A stretch of 8,260 nt of DNA from Desulfofustis sp. (GTDB taxonomy: Bacteria; Desulfobacterota; Desulfobulbia; Desulfobulbales; Desulfocapsaceae): contig JARFQM010000049.1 of the NCBI GenBank assembly GCA_029287755.1, positions 1-8,260 of the forward strand, written 5' to 3'. The stretch's first letter is position 1. Every line of letters begins with the position of its first letter. The translations under genes were made by a program, and so were the position numbers. The notes below the pieces were generated by a model that did no database searches, had not been told where the DNA came from, and worked only from the letters and a program-made list of their open reading frames with translations. Below, one piece after another: positions 1 to 6,077 of the stretch.

Positions 1-45
1 GTGGAGGGGGGTGTCTGGGAAATTCCATTCCGGGGGGCCTTTCTC

Positions 46-924
46 TCAGGCAGATATGGATTTAAGCAGGGGAAATCCCATCTTTTCCCTCTGGCTGACA
101 TAGGATTCCGCTACGTTTCTGACAATCTTTCTAATCCTTCCTATGTACCTGGTACGTTCCGCCACACTGATGGCCTTTCTGGCATCCAGCAAATTAAACA
201 CATGCGAACATTTCAGACAATAATCGTAAGCCGGCAGCACCAGTTCCTTACCAATCAGTTTTTCCGCCTCGGCCTCGTAAGAATTGAAAAAGCCGATCAT
301 TTTGTCCACATCGGCCTCTTCAAAGTTGAAGGTTGAAAACTCAACCTCAGCCTGGTGAAAAATTTCTCCATAACTGATCTCATCGTTCCAGGAAATGTCA
401 TATACGCTGTCGACTCCCTGCAGATACATGGCGATTCTTTCGAGACCGTAAGTGATTTCAGCGGTGACAGTGTGCAGGTCTATGGAACCGGCCTGCTGAA
501 AATAGGTGAACTGGGTTATTTCCATTCCGTCCAACCAGATTTCCCATCCCAGCCCCCAGGCGCCGAGGGTTGGTGACTCCCAGTCGTCTTCAACGAACCG
601 TATGTCATGCTCCATGAGGTTGAGACCGAATCTCCTTAGACTTTCCAAATATAATTCCTGAACATCGAGGGGCGATGGCTTGATCACTACCTGGTACTGA
701 TAGTAGTGCTGCAGCCTATTCGGGTTGTCCCCGTAGCGGCCATCGGTGGGGCGGCGGGACGGCTGGGGGTAGGCAGCCTTCCAGGGTTCAGGCCCCAGTG
801 CTCTAAGCAGGGTCGCCGGGTGGAAGGTCCCGGCGCCAACTTCCATGTCGTATGGCTGCTGTATGATGCAGCCTTGTTCTGCCCAGTAGTTGTCCAGTTC
901 GAATATGATATCCTGGAAATTCAT
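46..924 (-). CDS. glyQ: Glycyl-tRNA synthetase, alpha subunit
   Basis: This 292-residue protein is the catalytic alpha subunit of the bacterial alpha2beta2 glycyl-tRNA synthetase. It activates glycine with ATP and, with the beta subunit GlyS, charges tRNA-Gly in the cytoplasm. Family signatures are plain throughout: [11 protein letters not shown] near residues 26-36, [12 protein letters not shown] at about 54-65, [19 protein letters not shown] at about 67-85, then [26 protein letters not shown] and [20 protein letters not shown]. The C-terminal [19 protein letters not shown] block is also present. Length is close to the roughly 300 residues of the E. coli protein, and nothing is missing. The ATG at 924 is supported by a GAGGAG ribosome site (complement of 930-935) five bases upstream. 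The stop is TGA at 48-46. glyS would be expected next to the left, but only 45 bases remain and I cannot recognise its start in them. A good leftward promoter lies about 80 bases upstream. Confidence 0.97.
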   Translation of the reverse strand: MNFQDIIFELDNYWAEQGCIIQQPYDMEVGAGTFHPATLLRALGPEPWKAAYPQPSRRPTDGRYGDNPNRLQHYYQYQVVIKPSPLDVQELYLESLRRFGLNLMEHDIRFVEDDWESPTLGAWGLGWEIWLDGMEITQFTYFQQAGSIDLHTVTAEITYGLERIAMYLQGVDSVYDISWNDEISYGEIFHQAEVEFSTFNFEEADVDKMIGFFNSYEAEAEKLIGKELVLPAYDYCLKCSHVFNLLDARKAISVAERTRYIGRIRKIVRNVAESYVSQREKMGFPLLKSISA

Positions 925-948
925 GAATTCTCCTCGACTAAGTCTGCA

Positions 949-964
949 CGGCCCGCTCCGGCCG
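949..964 (-). other. GC-rich inverted repeat in the glyQ leader
   Basis: CGGCC at 949-953 and GGCCG at 960-964 are inverted around a 6-base loop, and one further A-T pair (948/965) extends the stem to 6 bp. It would fold in the glyQ leader RNA, 13 bases upstream of the ribosome site. No T-run follows on the minus strand, so it is not an intrinsic terminator. It may simply reflect local GC richness. Confidence 0.3.
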
Positions 965-1002
965 TTGCCATTGCAGGGTGCGGGATCATCTAATAAATCC
1001 TG

Positions 1003-1031
1003 GTTATAATTGCTATCTTGACTTTTGTCCA
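1003..1031 (-). promoter_or_regulatory. Predicted sigma-70 promoter for glyQ
   Basis: Read on the minus strand, a TGGACA -35 box (complement of 1026-1031) is followed after 17 bases by a TATAAC -10 box (complement of 1003-1008). Each box matches the consensus at 5 of 6 positions and the spacing is ideal. Transcription would start near 996, giving a leader of about 70 bases before glyQ. The element interlocks with a rightward promoter at 1018-1046. Confidence 0.6.
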
Positions 1032-1046
1032 GCCGATCTACATTAT
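1018..1046 (+). promoter_or_regulatory. Predicted sigma-70 promoter for the CoA-binding gene and uvrA
   Basis: TTGACT at 1018-1023 (5 of 6 matches to the -35 consensus) is followed after 17 bases by CATTAT at 1041-1046 (4 of 6 to the -10 consensus). An alternative -10 is TTATAT at 1043-1048 with 19-base spacing. Transcription would start near 1053, about 40 bases before the ATG at 1095. This also argues against the upstream in-frame ATG at 978 as the start of the CoA-binding gene. I see no CTGT-N8-ACAG LexA-type site here, although uvrA appears to be transcribed from it. Confidence 0.5.
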
Positions 1047-1094
1047 ATTGTGCTGATTAAAATCCACAACACAAACCGCCCAGGTCAGCTTTTC

Positions 1095-1508
1095 ATGCCT
1101 CTCACGTCAACAGAGAAACAGATCAAATCGCTGCTCAATGAATCGACCACAATTGCCGTCGTGGGTATGTCTCCAAAGAACCGACGGCCGAGCAATTACG
1201 TCGCCAACTATCTCATTGCCCAGGGTTACACGGTGATTCCCGTCAACCCCGGGCACGACAAGATTCTGGGACTTCCCTGTTATCCCGAGCTCAAAGCGAT
1301 TCCCGTTGCCGTCGATATTGTCGATATCTTTCGTAAATCCAGCGAGGTGGGAGCAATCGTCGGGCAGGCTGTTGGAATGGGTGCCAAAGCAGTCTGGATG
1401 CAGCAGGGCATTGTCAGTGAAGTGGCGGCCAAAAGGGCTATGGATGCCGGTCTTTATGTCGTCATGGATCGGTGTATCAAGGTTGAACACTCCCGACTGA
1501 TTTCATAA
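1095..1508 (+). CDS. CoA-binding Rossmann-fold protein (YccU / COG1832 family)
   Basis: This 137-residue protein belongs to the small stand-alone CoA-binding family, which resembles the CoA-binding domain of succinyl-CoA synthetase alpha. Its physiological role is not established. Visible features are the first strand and nucleotide loop [21 protein letters not shown] (about 20-40), the strand YTVIPVNPG, the VDIVDIFR segment (about 73-80), AVWMQQGI (about 99-106), and the C-terminal MDRCIKVEH signature (about 124-132) with its conserved cysteine and histidine. No signal peptide or membrane segment is seen, so it should be cytosolic. The ATG at 1095 was chosen over the upstream in-frame ATG at 978 because the extra 39 residues look non-conserved, overlap the predicted promoter, and would add nothing to the fold. 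The ribosome site is weak (AGGT at 1082-1085). It ends only 12 bases before uvrA and is probably cotranscribed with it. Confidence 0.88.
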   Translation: MPLTSTEKQIKSLLNESTTIAVVGMSPKNRRPSNYVANYLIAQGYTVIPVNPGHDKILGLPCYPELKAIPVAVDIVDIFRKSSEVGAIVGQAVGMGAKAVWMQQGIVSEVAAKRAMDAGLYVVMDRCIKVEHSRLIS

Positions 1509-1520
1509 AGATTACCCGCG

Positions 1521-4373
1521 ATGGAACCACAAACCATACGCGTCCGCGGTGCGCGGATGCATAATCTGAAGAATATCGATGTAGATCTTCCCAGAAACGC
1601 ACTGGTCGTATTCACCGGACTCTCCGGTTCGGGAAAGTCGACTCTTGCATTCGACACTCTTTATGCGGAGGGACAACGTCGCTATGTCGAGTCACTCTCA
1701 ACTTATGCACGGCAGTTTCTCGGACAGATGGATAAGCCCGATGTGGATTCCCTGGAAGGTCTCTCGCCCGCTGTGTCAATCGAACAGAAGACGACCAGTA
1801 AAAATCCCCGGTCGACCGTCGGCACGGTGACTGAAATATATGATCACCTGAGATTGCTTTTCGCCCGCTGCGCCCGGCCCTATTGCCCTGAGTGCGGCCA
1901 GGAGATTCGCTCTCAATCCATTGAGGATATGGTCACCATCCTGCTCGATGAACCGGAGGGTACCAAAGTCGTTCTGCTTGCCCCGCTGGTGTCTGATCGC
2001 AAGGGGCGCCATGAACAGCTCCTGGCCCGGATAAAGAAAGAGGGGTTTGTCAGGGTTCGTGTTGACGGGGATATCCTCCATGCCGATGATGTTCAGGCCT
2101 TGGACAAGAACAAGAGACACACCATCGAGATTGTCGTGGACCGTCTTGTCTTGAAACCATCGGTGCGCAGGAGGCTGGCAGACTCTATCAGCACAGCGGT
2201 CAAGGTGACCGGTGGCTTTCTGCTGGCCCTTTTCCCCGACCAGGGCCACGAACAATTATTCAGTGAACTAGCCGCCTGCCATACCTGCAACATCTCGATG
2301 CCGCACCTTTCCACCCAGCTCTTTTCCTTCAACAACCCTCAGGGTGCCTGTGCTGAATGCGGCGGTCTTGGCGTGAAACAGTTTTTTGATGAGAGTCTGA
2401 TCATTCCCGATCACAGTCTGTCAGTCATAGACGGCGCCATCGCTCCCTGGGGATGGAGGAACGAGTCGACCTACACTGGCCAGATGCTCGCTGCAGTAGC
2501 CACGCACTATGGCTTTAAGCTGGAAACGCCTTTCGCCAGGCTGACCGAAAGACAGAGAAAGCTCATACTCTATGGATCTGCAGGTGAGGAGATAGAGTTC
2601 TTTTATCGCAAGGGAAGACGGGTGATGACCGCGGTAAAAGCTTTCGAGGGGGTGATCCCCCAACTTGACCGCAGGTATCACGAAACCCAGTCGGCGATGA
2701 TAAGAGACGAGCTGGCCCGCTTTATGAATGAACAGATCTGCCCGGCCTGCGGCGGCGCCAGGCTGAAACCGGAAGCGCTTGCAGCCCGGATTGGCGAGCA
2801 CAATATCCACGAACTCACCACCATGTCGGTCGAAAAGCTGCTTACTGGCCTCCCCTTGCTACCGTTTAGCGAGCGGGAGCGCACCATAGGAGAACCGGTG
2901 CTCAAGGAAATCGTGGATCGTCTTTCCTTTCTCGAGGATGTGGGGCTTGGGTATCTCACCCTGGCCAGGAAATCGGGCACCCTCTCAGGCGGTGAGGCTC
3001 AGAGGATAAGGCTGGCCTCGCAAATCGGCTCCCGTCTGGCCGGCGTGCTCTACATCCTGGACGAGCCCAGCATCGGACTGCATCAGCGTGACAATCAAAA
3101 ATTGATTAACACTCTGATGGAACTCAGGGATCTCGGCAATACCGTTATTGTAGTGGAACATGATACCGATACGATTCTGGCAGCCGACCATGTCCTGGAT
3201 ATGGGCGTCGGAGCAGGAGTCCACGGCGGGGATGTGGTGTTCAGCGGCTCTATTCCTGATCTGCTGGATCAGGAACAGTCTGAAACCGGCGCGTACCTGT
3301 CAGGGAAAAAAACCATTGCGATACCTGCGAAGCGCAGGAAGGTCAAAAAACGAGGAGGAAAAACGCTCACCATCACGGGCGCGGTGGCCAACAATTTGAA
3401 GAACATAAAGGTGAGCTTTCCGCTCGGTGTGATGACCGCCATCACCGGAGTATCCGGCTCGGGCAAGAGCAGTCTGATCATGGAAACGCTTTTCAAGCTT
3501 GCCAAGTACGGGAAGTCGACCAAACGCGAAAAAGTAAAGAGAAAAAGTACCACTCTCGACGGGCTTAAGCATATCGACAAGATCATTGATATCGATCAGA
3601 GTCCCATCGGCCGGACGCCGCGTTCCAATCCGGCAACTTATACAGGGGTGTTTACGCCGATCCGGGAACTTTTTGCCAGGCTGCCGGAATCGAGGGCTCG
3701 CGGGTACAAACCCGGTCGCTTCAGCTTCAACCTGAAAGGCGGTCGCTGTGAGGCCTGCGACGGAGAAGGGGTTCTCCGTATCGCCATGCATTTTCTCCCG
3801 GATGTCTATGTGGTCTGTGAAACCTGCAAGGGCAGGAGGTACAACCAGGAAACGCTGGATATCGCCTACAAGGACAAAACCATCCACGACGTCCTCACCA
3901 TGACCGTTGCTGAAGCGTTGCTCTTTTTCGAGAATATACCTGCCATTAAGAACCGTTTACAGACCCTTTACGATGTTGGCTTATCCTATATCAAACTCGG
4001 TCAGTCATCAGTCACCTTGTCGGGTGGTGAGGCGCAGCGGGTGAAGCTGGCCCGTGAGCTTTCGGGCAGGAGCAGCGGCCAAACCCTCTACATTCTCGAT
4101 GAACCGACCACAGGTCTGCATCCTGCGGATATAAAGCATCTGCTTGCGGTCCTCAACAGGTTGGTGGATCAGGGCAACACCGTGCTGGTGATAGAACATA
4201 ACCTGGATGTGATCAAGACGGCAGACTGGATCATAGATATCGGTCCCGAAGGCGGTGACCGGGGGGGGGAAATAATCGCCGCCGGTGCGCCCGAGCGCAT
4301 AGGGGAAGTACCAGCTTCTTATACAGGTATGTATCTCAAACAACTCCTTGATGAAAATTCCTCTAAAACTTAA
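1521..4373 (+). CDS. uvrA: Excinuclease ABC subunit UvrA
   Basis: This is the damage-recognition ATPase of nucleotide excision repair; as a dimer it loads UvrB onto distorted DNA. It has 950 residues, close to the E. coli length of 940, and is complete. Domains in order: first ABC module with Walker A GLSGSGKS at 33-40; UvrB-binding and DNA-binding insertions with [22 protein letters not shown] at 95-116; first zinc module C253, C256, C277, C280; ABC signature [12 protein letters not shown] at 488-499 with Walker B YILDEPS at 511-517. The second ABC module has Walker [10 protein letters not shown] at 643-651, [19 protein letters not shown] at 691-709, the C-terminal zinc finger C743, C746, C766, C769, signature [12 protein letters not shown] at 833-844, and Walker [10 protein letters not shown] at 857-865. 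The start aligns with known UvrA ([13 protein letters not shown]). No clear ribosome site precedes it, so translation may depend on the gene 12 bases upstream. A run of nine G at 4261-4269 lies in the last part of the gene; the frame is intact. Confidence 0.98.
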   Translation: MEPQTIRVRGARMHNLKNIDVDLPRNALVVFTGLSGSGKSTLAFDTLYAEGQRRYVESLSTYARQFLGQMDKPDVDSLEGLSPAVSIEQKTTSKNPRSTVGTVTEIYDHLRLLFARCARPYCPECGQEIRSQSIEDMVTILLDEPEGTKVVLLAPLVSDRKGRHEQLLARIKKEGFVRVRVDGDILHADDVQALDKNKRHTIEIVVDRLVLKPSVRRRLADSISTAVKVTGGFLLALFPDQGHEQLFSELAACHTCNISMPHLSTQLFSFNNPQGACAECGGLGVKQFFDESLIIPDHSLSVIDGAIAPWGWRNESTYTGQMLAAVATHYGFKLETPFARLTERQRKLILYGSAGEEIEFFYRKGRRVMTAVKAFEGVIPQLDRRYHETQSAMIRDELARFMNEQICPACGGARLKPEALAARIGEHNIHELTTMSVEKLLTGLPLLPFSERERTIGEPVLKEIVDRLSFLEDVGLGYLTLARKSGTLSGGEAQRIRLASQIGSRLAGVLYILDEPSIGLHQRDNQKLINTLMELRDLGNTVIVVEHDTDTILAADHVLDMGVGAGVHGGDVVFSGSIPDLLDQEQSETGAYLSGKKTIAIPAKRRKVKKRGGKTLTITGAVANNLKNIKVSFPLGVMTAITGVSGSGKSSLIMETLFKLAKYGKSTKREKVKRKSTTLDGLKHIDKIIDIDQSPIGRTPRSNPATYTGVFTPIRELFARLPESRARGYKPGRFSFNLKGGRCEACDGEGVLRIAMHFLPDVYVVCETCKGRRYNQETLDIAYKDKTIHDVLTMTVAEALLFFENIPAIKNRLQTLYDVGLSYIKLGQSSVTLSGGEAQRVKLARELSGRSSGQTLYILDEPTTGLHPADIKHLLAVLNRLVDQGNTVLVIEHNLDVIKTADWIIDIGPEGGDRGGEIIAAGAPERIGEVPASYTGMYLKQLLDENSSKT
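4261..4269 (+). repeat. Nine-G homopolymer inside uvrA
   Basis: Nine consecutive G residues fall in codons 914-917 (Arg-Gly-Gly-Glu), within the C-terminal GGDRGGE loop of UvrA. Loss of one G gives an almost immediate stop (AAA TAA), removing about 33 residues. Gain of one G replaces the tail with about 30 unrelated residues before a stop. It is the longest G tract in the window. Confidence 0.9.
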
Positions 4374-4378
4374 AAAAC

Positions 4379-4407
4379 TTGCATGAGATCAAGTGATGCA
4401 GTTTAAT
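4379..4407 (+). promoter_or_regulatory. Possible promoter for secB
   Basis: TTGCAT at 4379-4384 (3 of 6 to the -35 consensus) is followed after 17 bases by TTTAAT at 4402-4407 (5 of 6 to the -10 consensus). This lies in the 82-base gap between uvrA and secB. No hairpin terminator for uvrA is seen there, so secB may be both read through from uvrA and started here. The weak -35 makes this tentative. Confidence 0.35.
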
Positions 4408-4429
4408 GCCGACCATCTTTGAACCTTCT

Positions 4430-4448
4430 AAAAAAAAATCACAAGGAG
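4430..4448 (+). promoter_or_regulatory. A-tract and ribosome binding site of secB
   Basis: A run of nine A (4430-4438) is followed by a strong AAGGAG Shine-Dalgarno (4443-4448), seven bases before the ATG at 4456. This fixes the secB start and suggests efficient translation initiation, in contrast to the weak or absent sites of the two genes upstream. Confidence 0.75.
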
Positions 4449-4455
4449 TGCGGAA

Positions 4456-4938
4456 ATGGCTGAAAATACAAGTGCGGATGCGCAGGATTCAAAGGAAACT
4501 CCGATTCTGCGCATGCAGAAAATGTATATCAAGGATTTTTCTTTTGAAAATCCCAACTCCCCTGAAATTTTCAGGGCGAGTCAGAGCTCTGAACCCAATG
4601 TGGAGTTGAACCTGCAGCTCAACAATAAAAAAGTTGGAGATGATCACTGGGAAGTTGCCCTGGAAATCAACGCCAAGGTTGTCACCAAAGAGGAGAACCC
4701 GCGGGTGCTGTTCATTCTGGAGATAGAGCACGCCGCGGTGTTTTTGCTCAAGCACATTCCAGATCAGCACATGCCCATGGTGCTCGGGGTTGAATGTCCG
4801 ACTCTGCTTTTTCCTTTTACCCGACAGATCATCAGCCAGATATCGGTCGATGGCGGATTCATGCCGTTTCTCATGGAGCCGGTAAACTTTATGGCGCTGT
4901 TCCAGAATGCACAGAAGAACAAGGAGAAATCGAACTGA
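4456..4938 (+). CDS. secB: Protein-export chaperone SecB
   Basis: This 160-residue protein is the tetrameric cytosolic chaperone that keeps secretory preproteins unfolded and hands them to SecA at the Sec translocase. The family pattern is clear: the N-terminal strand MQKMYIKDFSFENPNSPEIF (about 20-39), the VELNLQL strand, a central beta sheet ending in VLFILEIEHAAVFLL (about 84-98), then the LGVECPTLLFPFTRQIISQIS helix region (about 110-130) and the GGFMPFLMEPVNFMALF tail (about 133-149). Length is close to the 155 residues of the E. coli protein. The charged C-terminal extension that normally contacts SecA is present but short (NAQKNKEKSN) and basic rather than acidic as in E. coli. The start is set by a strong AAGGAG site. 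The gene is convergent with the lipoprotein gene to its right, and a hairpin terminator follows its stop at 4936-4938. The two lipoproteins encoded nearby could be Sec clients, but that is only inference. Confidence 0.96.
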   Translation: MAENTSADAQDSKETPILRMQKMYIKDFSFENPNSPEIFRASQSSEPNVELNLQLNNKKVGDDHWEVALEINAKVVTKEENPRVLFILEIEHAAVFLLKHIPDQHMPMVLGVECPTLLFPFTRQIISQISVDGGFMPFLMEPVNFMALFQNAQKNKEKSN

Positions 4939-4964
4939 TCTGATCCGAGAAAGAAATCCAATAG

Positions 4965-5004
4965 AAAAGGCCGTTTATCCAGGTGGATAAACGGCCTTTT
5001 TTTT
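4965..5004. terminator. Bidirectional intrinsic terminator between secB and the leftward lipoprotein gene
   Basis: A perfect 16-bp inverted repeat (4965-4980 and 4985-5000) surrounds a 4-base AGGT loop. Its GC-rich core is GGCC. Eight consecutive T (4997-5004) end the structure for rightward transcripts from secB. The AAAA at 4965-4968 gives a shorter four-T tail, with TTTTCTAT following, for leftward transcripts. It sits midway between two convergent stops (secB at 4938, lipoprotein gene at 5019), as expected for a shared terminator. Confidence 0.93.
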
Positions 5005-5018
5005 GGCAGGAAAGGAGC

Positions 5019-6026
5019 TTAGAGTCCGTAAGTCACAAAATTATCGATCAGTGTGCTGACCCCTTTTTCAATCGCACTGTTGAACAGCGCATCATACTGC
5101 TGGTCAGCATAGACGGACTCAGGCGATACCGCAACCCGAATTCTGTTTGTCCAGACCAGATTACCGGTGGCCGCTTCCTGGACCCAGATGCGCATCTGGA
5201 CCACCGCCTGGTCTGCTTTGCTGTTGTGGGACATGTCGCCCAGCACAGCGCCGACACCACCCCAGAAGATCGCATTGGAGGTGGCACTGGAGGCACCGAA
5301 CAGGGTGCTGCTGTCAAATGGCCAGACGGTCTGGTAGCCGATCAGCGCGCCGTAGGCAGCACCAGCGCCCATCTGACCGTAGCGGTCATATTCATCCGAT
5401 CCGGCGACACCCACCGCGATACGCGAGGTGCCCTGGAGCAGGAACGGCAGGAAACCTTTCTTCCAGGGTTCCCAGGTGGGATCCTGGCGGGTCTTGTACT
5501 CGAGAATCCGGCCGCGGACAATGTAATCGGCGTTGAAGCGACGACCTAATCGGGCGATTGTCGTTTCATCCAGGCCATGGGTACCCGGGGCGGATATGGC
5601 CCTGTTGCTGCCTTCAATCTCCGCTTCCTGGATATAGTTGCGCAGGATGCCTTTCATCTTGCTCGACCACTCCCCGCTCAATTCATTGCGCAGGGACTTC
5701 GAGTGAGTCTCCTCATAGGCGACCAGGCTGATCAGATTCTGCTCGACCATATAGCGAAAGACATCTTCCTGGATCGAGGTGCTGAATCCATTGGCCACCA
5801 GACTGTCGGTTACCGACTCCGATATCTGCAGGCTTCTGCGATAGGAAGAAGTGATACTGTCGCCACCGCTGTAATCTGCAAATGGTAAAATGACCACAGA
5901 TTTTCCATTCCCTGGTGCATTCTGGCCAGCTCCCTCGGGAACTTTGAGTGTTTCCACCACGGTCTGGCCGCAACCGGCCATAACCAACGCCAAAATTCCG
6001 ATGATCAGATATTTCAGCCTGTTCAT
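5019..6026 (-). CDS. Outer-membrane lipoprotein with CsgG/FlgO/TolB-N-like fold
   Basis: This 335-residue lipoprotein has a basic start (MNRLK), a hydrophobic helix and the lipobox VMAGC with lipidation at C19. Glycine at +2 suggests outer-membrane sorting. After a Pro/Gly-rich linker (30-42) come blocks typical of the TolB-N/CsgG/FlgO superfamily: strand VVILPFAD (44-51), a helix ending SLVANGF, NADYIVRGRILEYKT (166-179), and the strand pair VVQMRIWVQEAATGNLVWTN (275-294). An unusual glycine- and alanine-rich stretch (about 205-263, including MGAGAAYGALIG and GGVGAVLGD) interrupts the fold and resembles a glycine zipper; it might contact membrane. I do not recognise the exact family. The gene lies 51 bases downstream of the secretin gene on the same strand, with a strong AGGGAG site (complement of 6033-6038) six bases before its ATG. 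A role as an assembly or stabilising partner of the secretin is inferred. It could instead be an unrelated envelope factor. Confidence 0.8.
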   Translation of the reverse strand: MNRLKYLIIGILALVMAGCGQTVVETLKVPEGAGQNAPGNGKSVVILPFADYSGGDSITSSYRRSLQISESVTDSLVANGFSTSIQEDVFRYMVEQNLISLVAYEETHSKSLRNELSGEWSSKMKGILRNYIQEAEIEGSNRAISAPGTHGLDETTIARLGRRFNADYIVRGRILEYKTRQDPTWEPWKKGFLPFLLQGTSRIAVGVAGSDEYDRYGQMGAGAAYGALIGYQTVWPFDSSTLFGASSATSNAIFWGGVGAVLGDMSHNSKADQAVVQMRIWVQEAATGNLVWTNRIRVAVSPESVYADQQYDALFNSAIEKGVSTLIDNFVTYGL

Positions 6027-6077
6027 AATAGTCTCCCTGCCAAATGATGAAATATTATTCTTCCAATTGCTATTGAG

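Noticed and set aside
1..45. Start of glyS in the remaining left-edge sequence
   Set aside because: The only leftward ATG (complement of 26-28) would begin MEFPRHPPP, which is unlike GlyS N-termini, and it lacks a convincing ribosome site. glyS is expected nearby but not supported within these 45 bases, which hold only G-rich runs.
978..1094. Upstream in-frame ATG at 978 extending the CoA-binding protein by 39 residues
   Set aside because: The extension shows no family character and covers the predicted promoter (1018-1046). The ATG at 1095 gives the usual length of about 137 residues for this family.
1869..1905. Extra cysteines in UvrA (C117, C122, C125) as a possible novel metal site
   Set aside because: CPxCG-type motifs at this position are common in UvrA proteins from many lineages, so this is not unusual.
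3300..3887. Leftward 195-codon open frame inside uvrA
   Set aside because: It is antisense to the conserved second ABC module of UvrA and shows no recognisable protein features; it is a coding shadow.
4380..4400. TGCAT/ATGCA inverted repeat after uvrA as a terminator
   Set aside because: The stem is only 5 bp with an 11-base loop and is not followed by a T-run; it overlaps the possible secB promoter instead.
5019..5549. Rightward open frames of 129-188 codons across the lipoprotein gene
   Set aside because: They lie antisense to a well-supported lipoprotein gene, contain Arg/Pro/His-rich low-quality protein, and have no domain signature or ribosome site.
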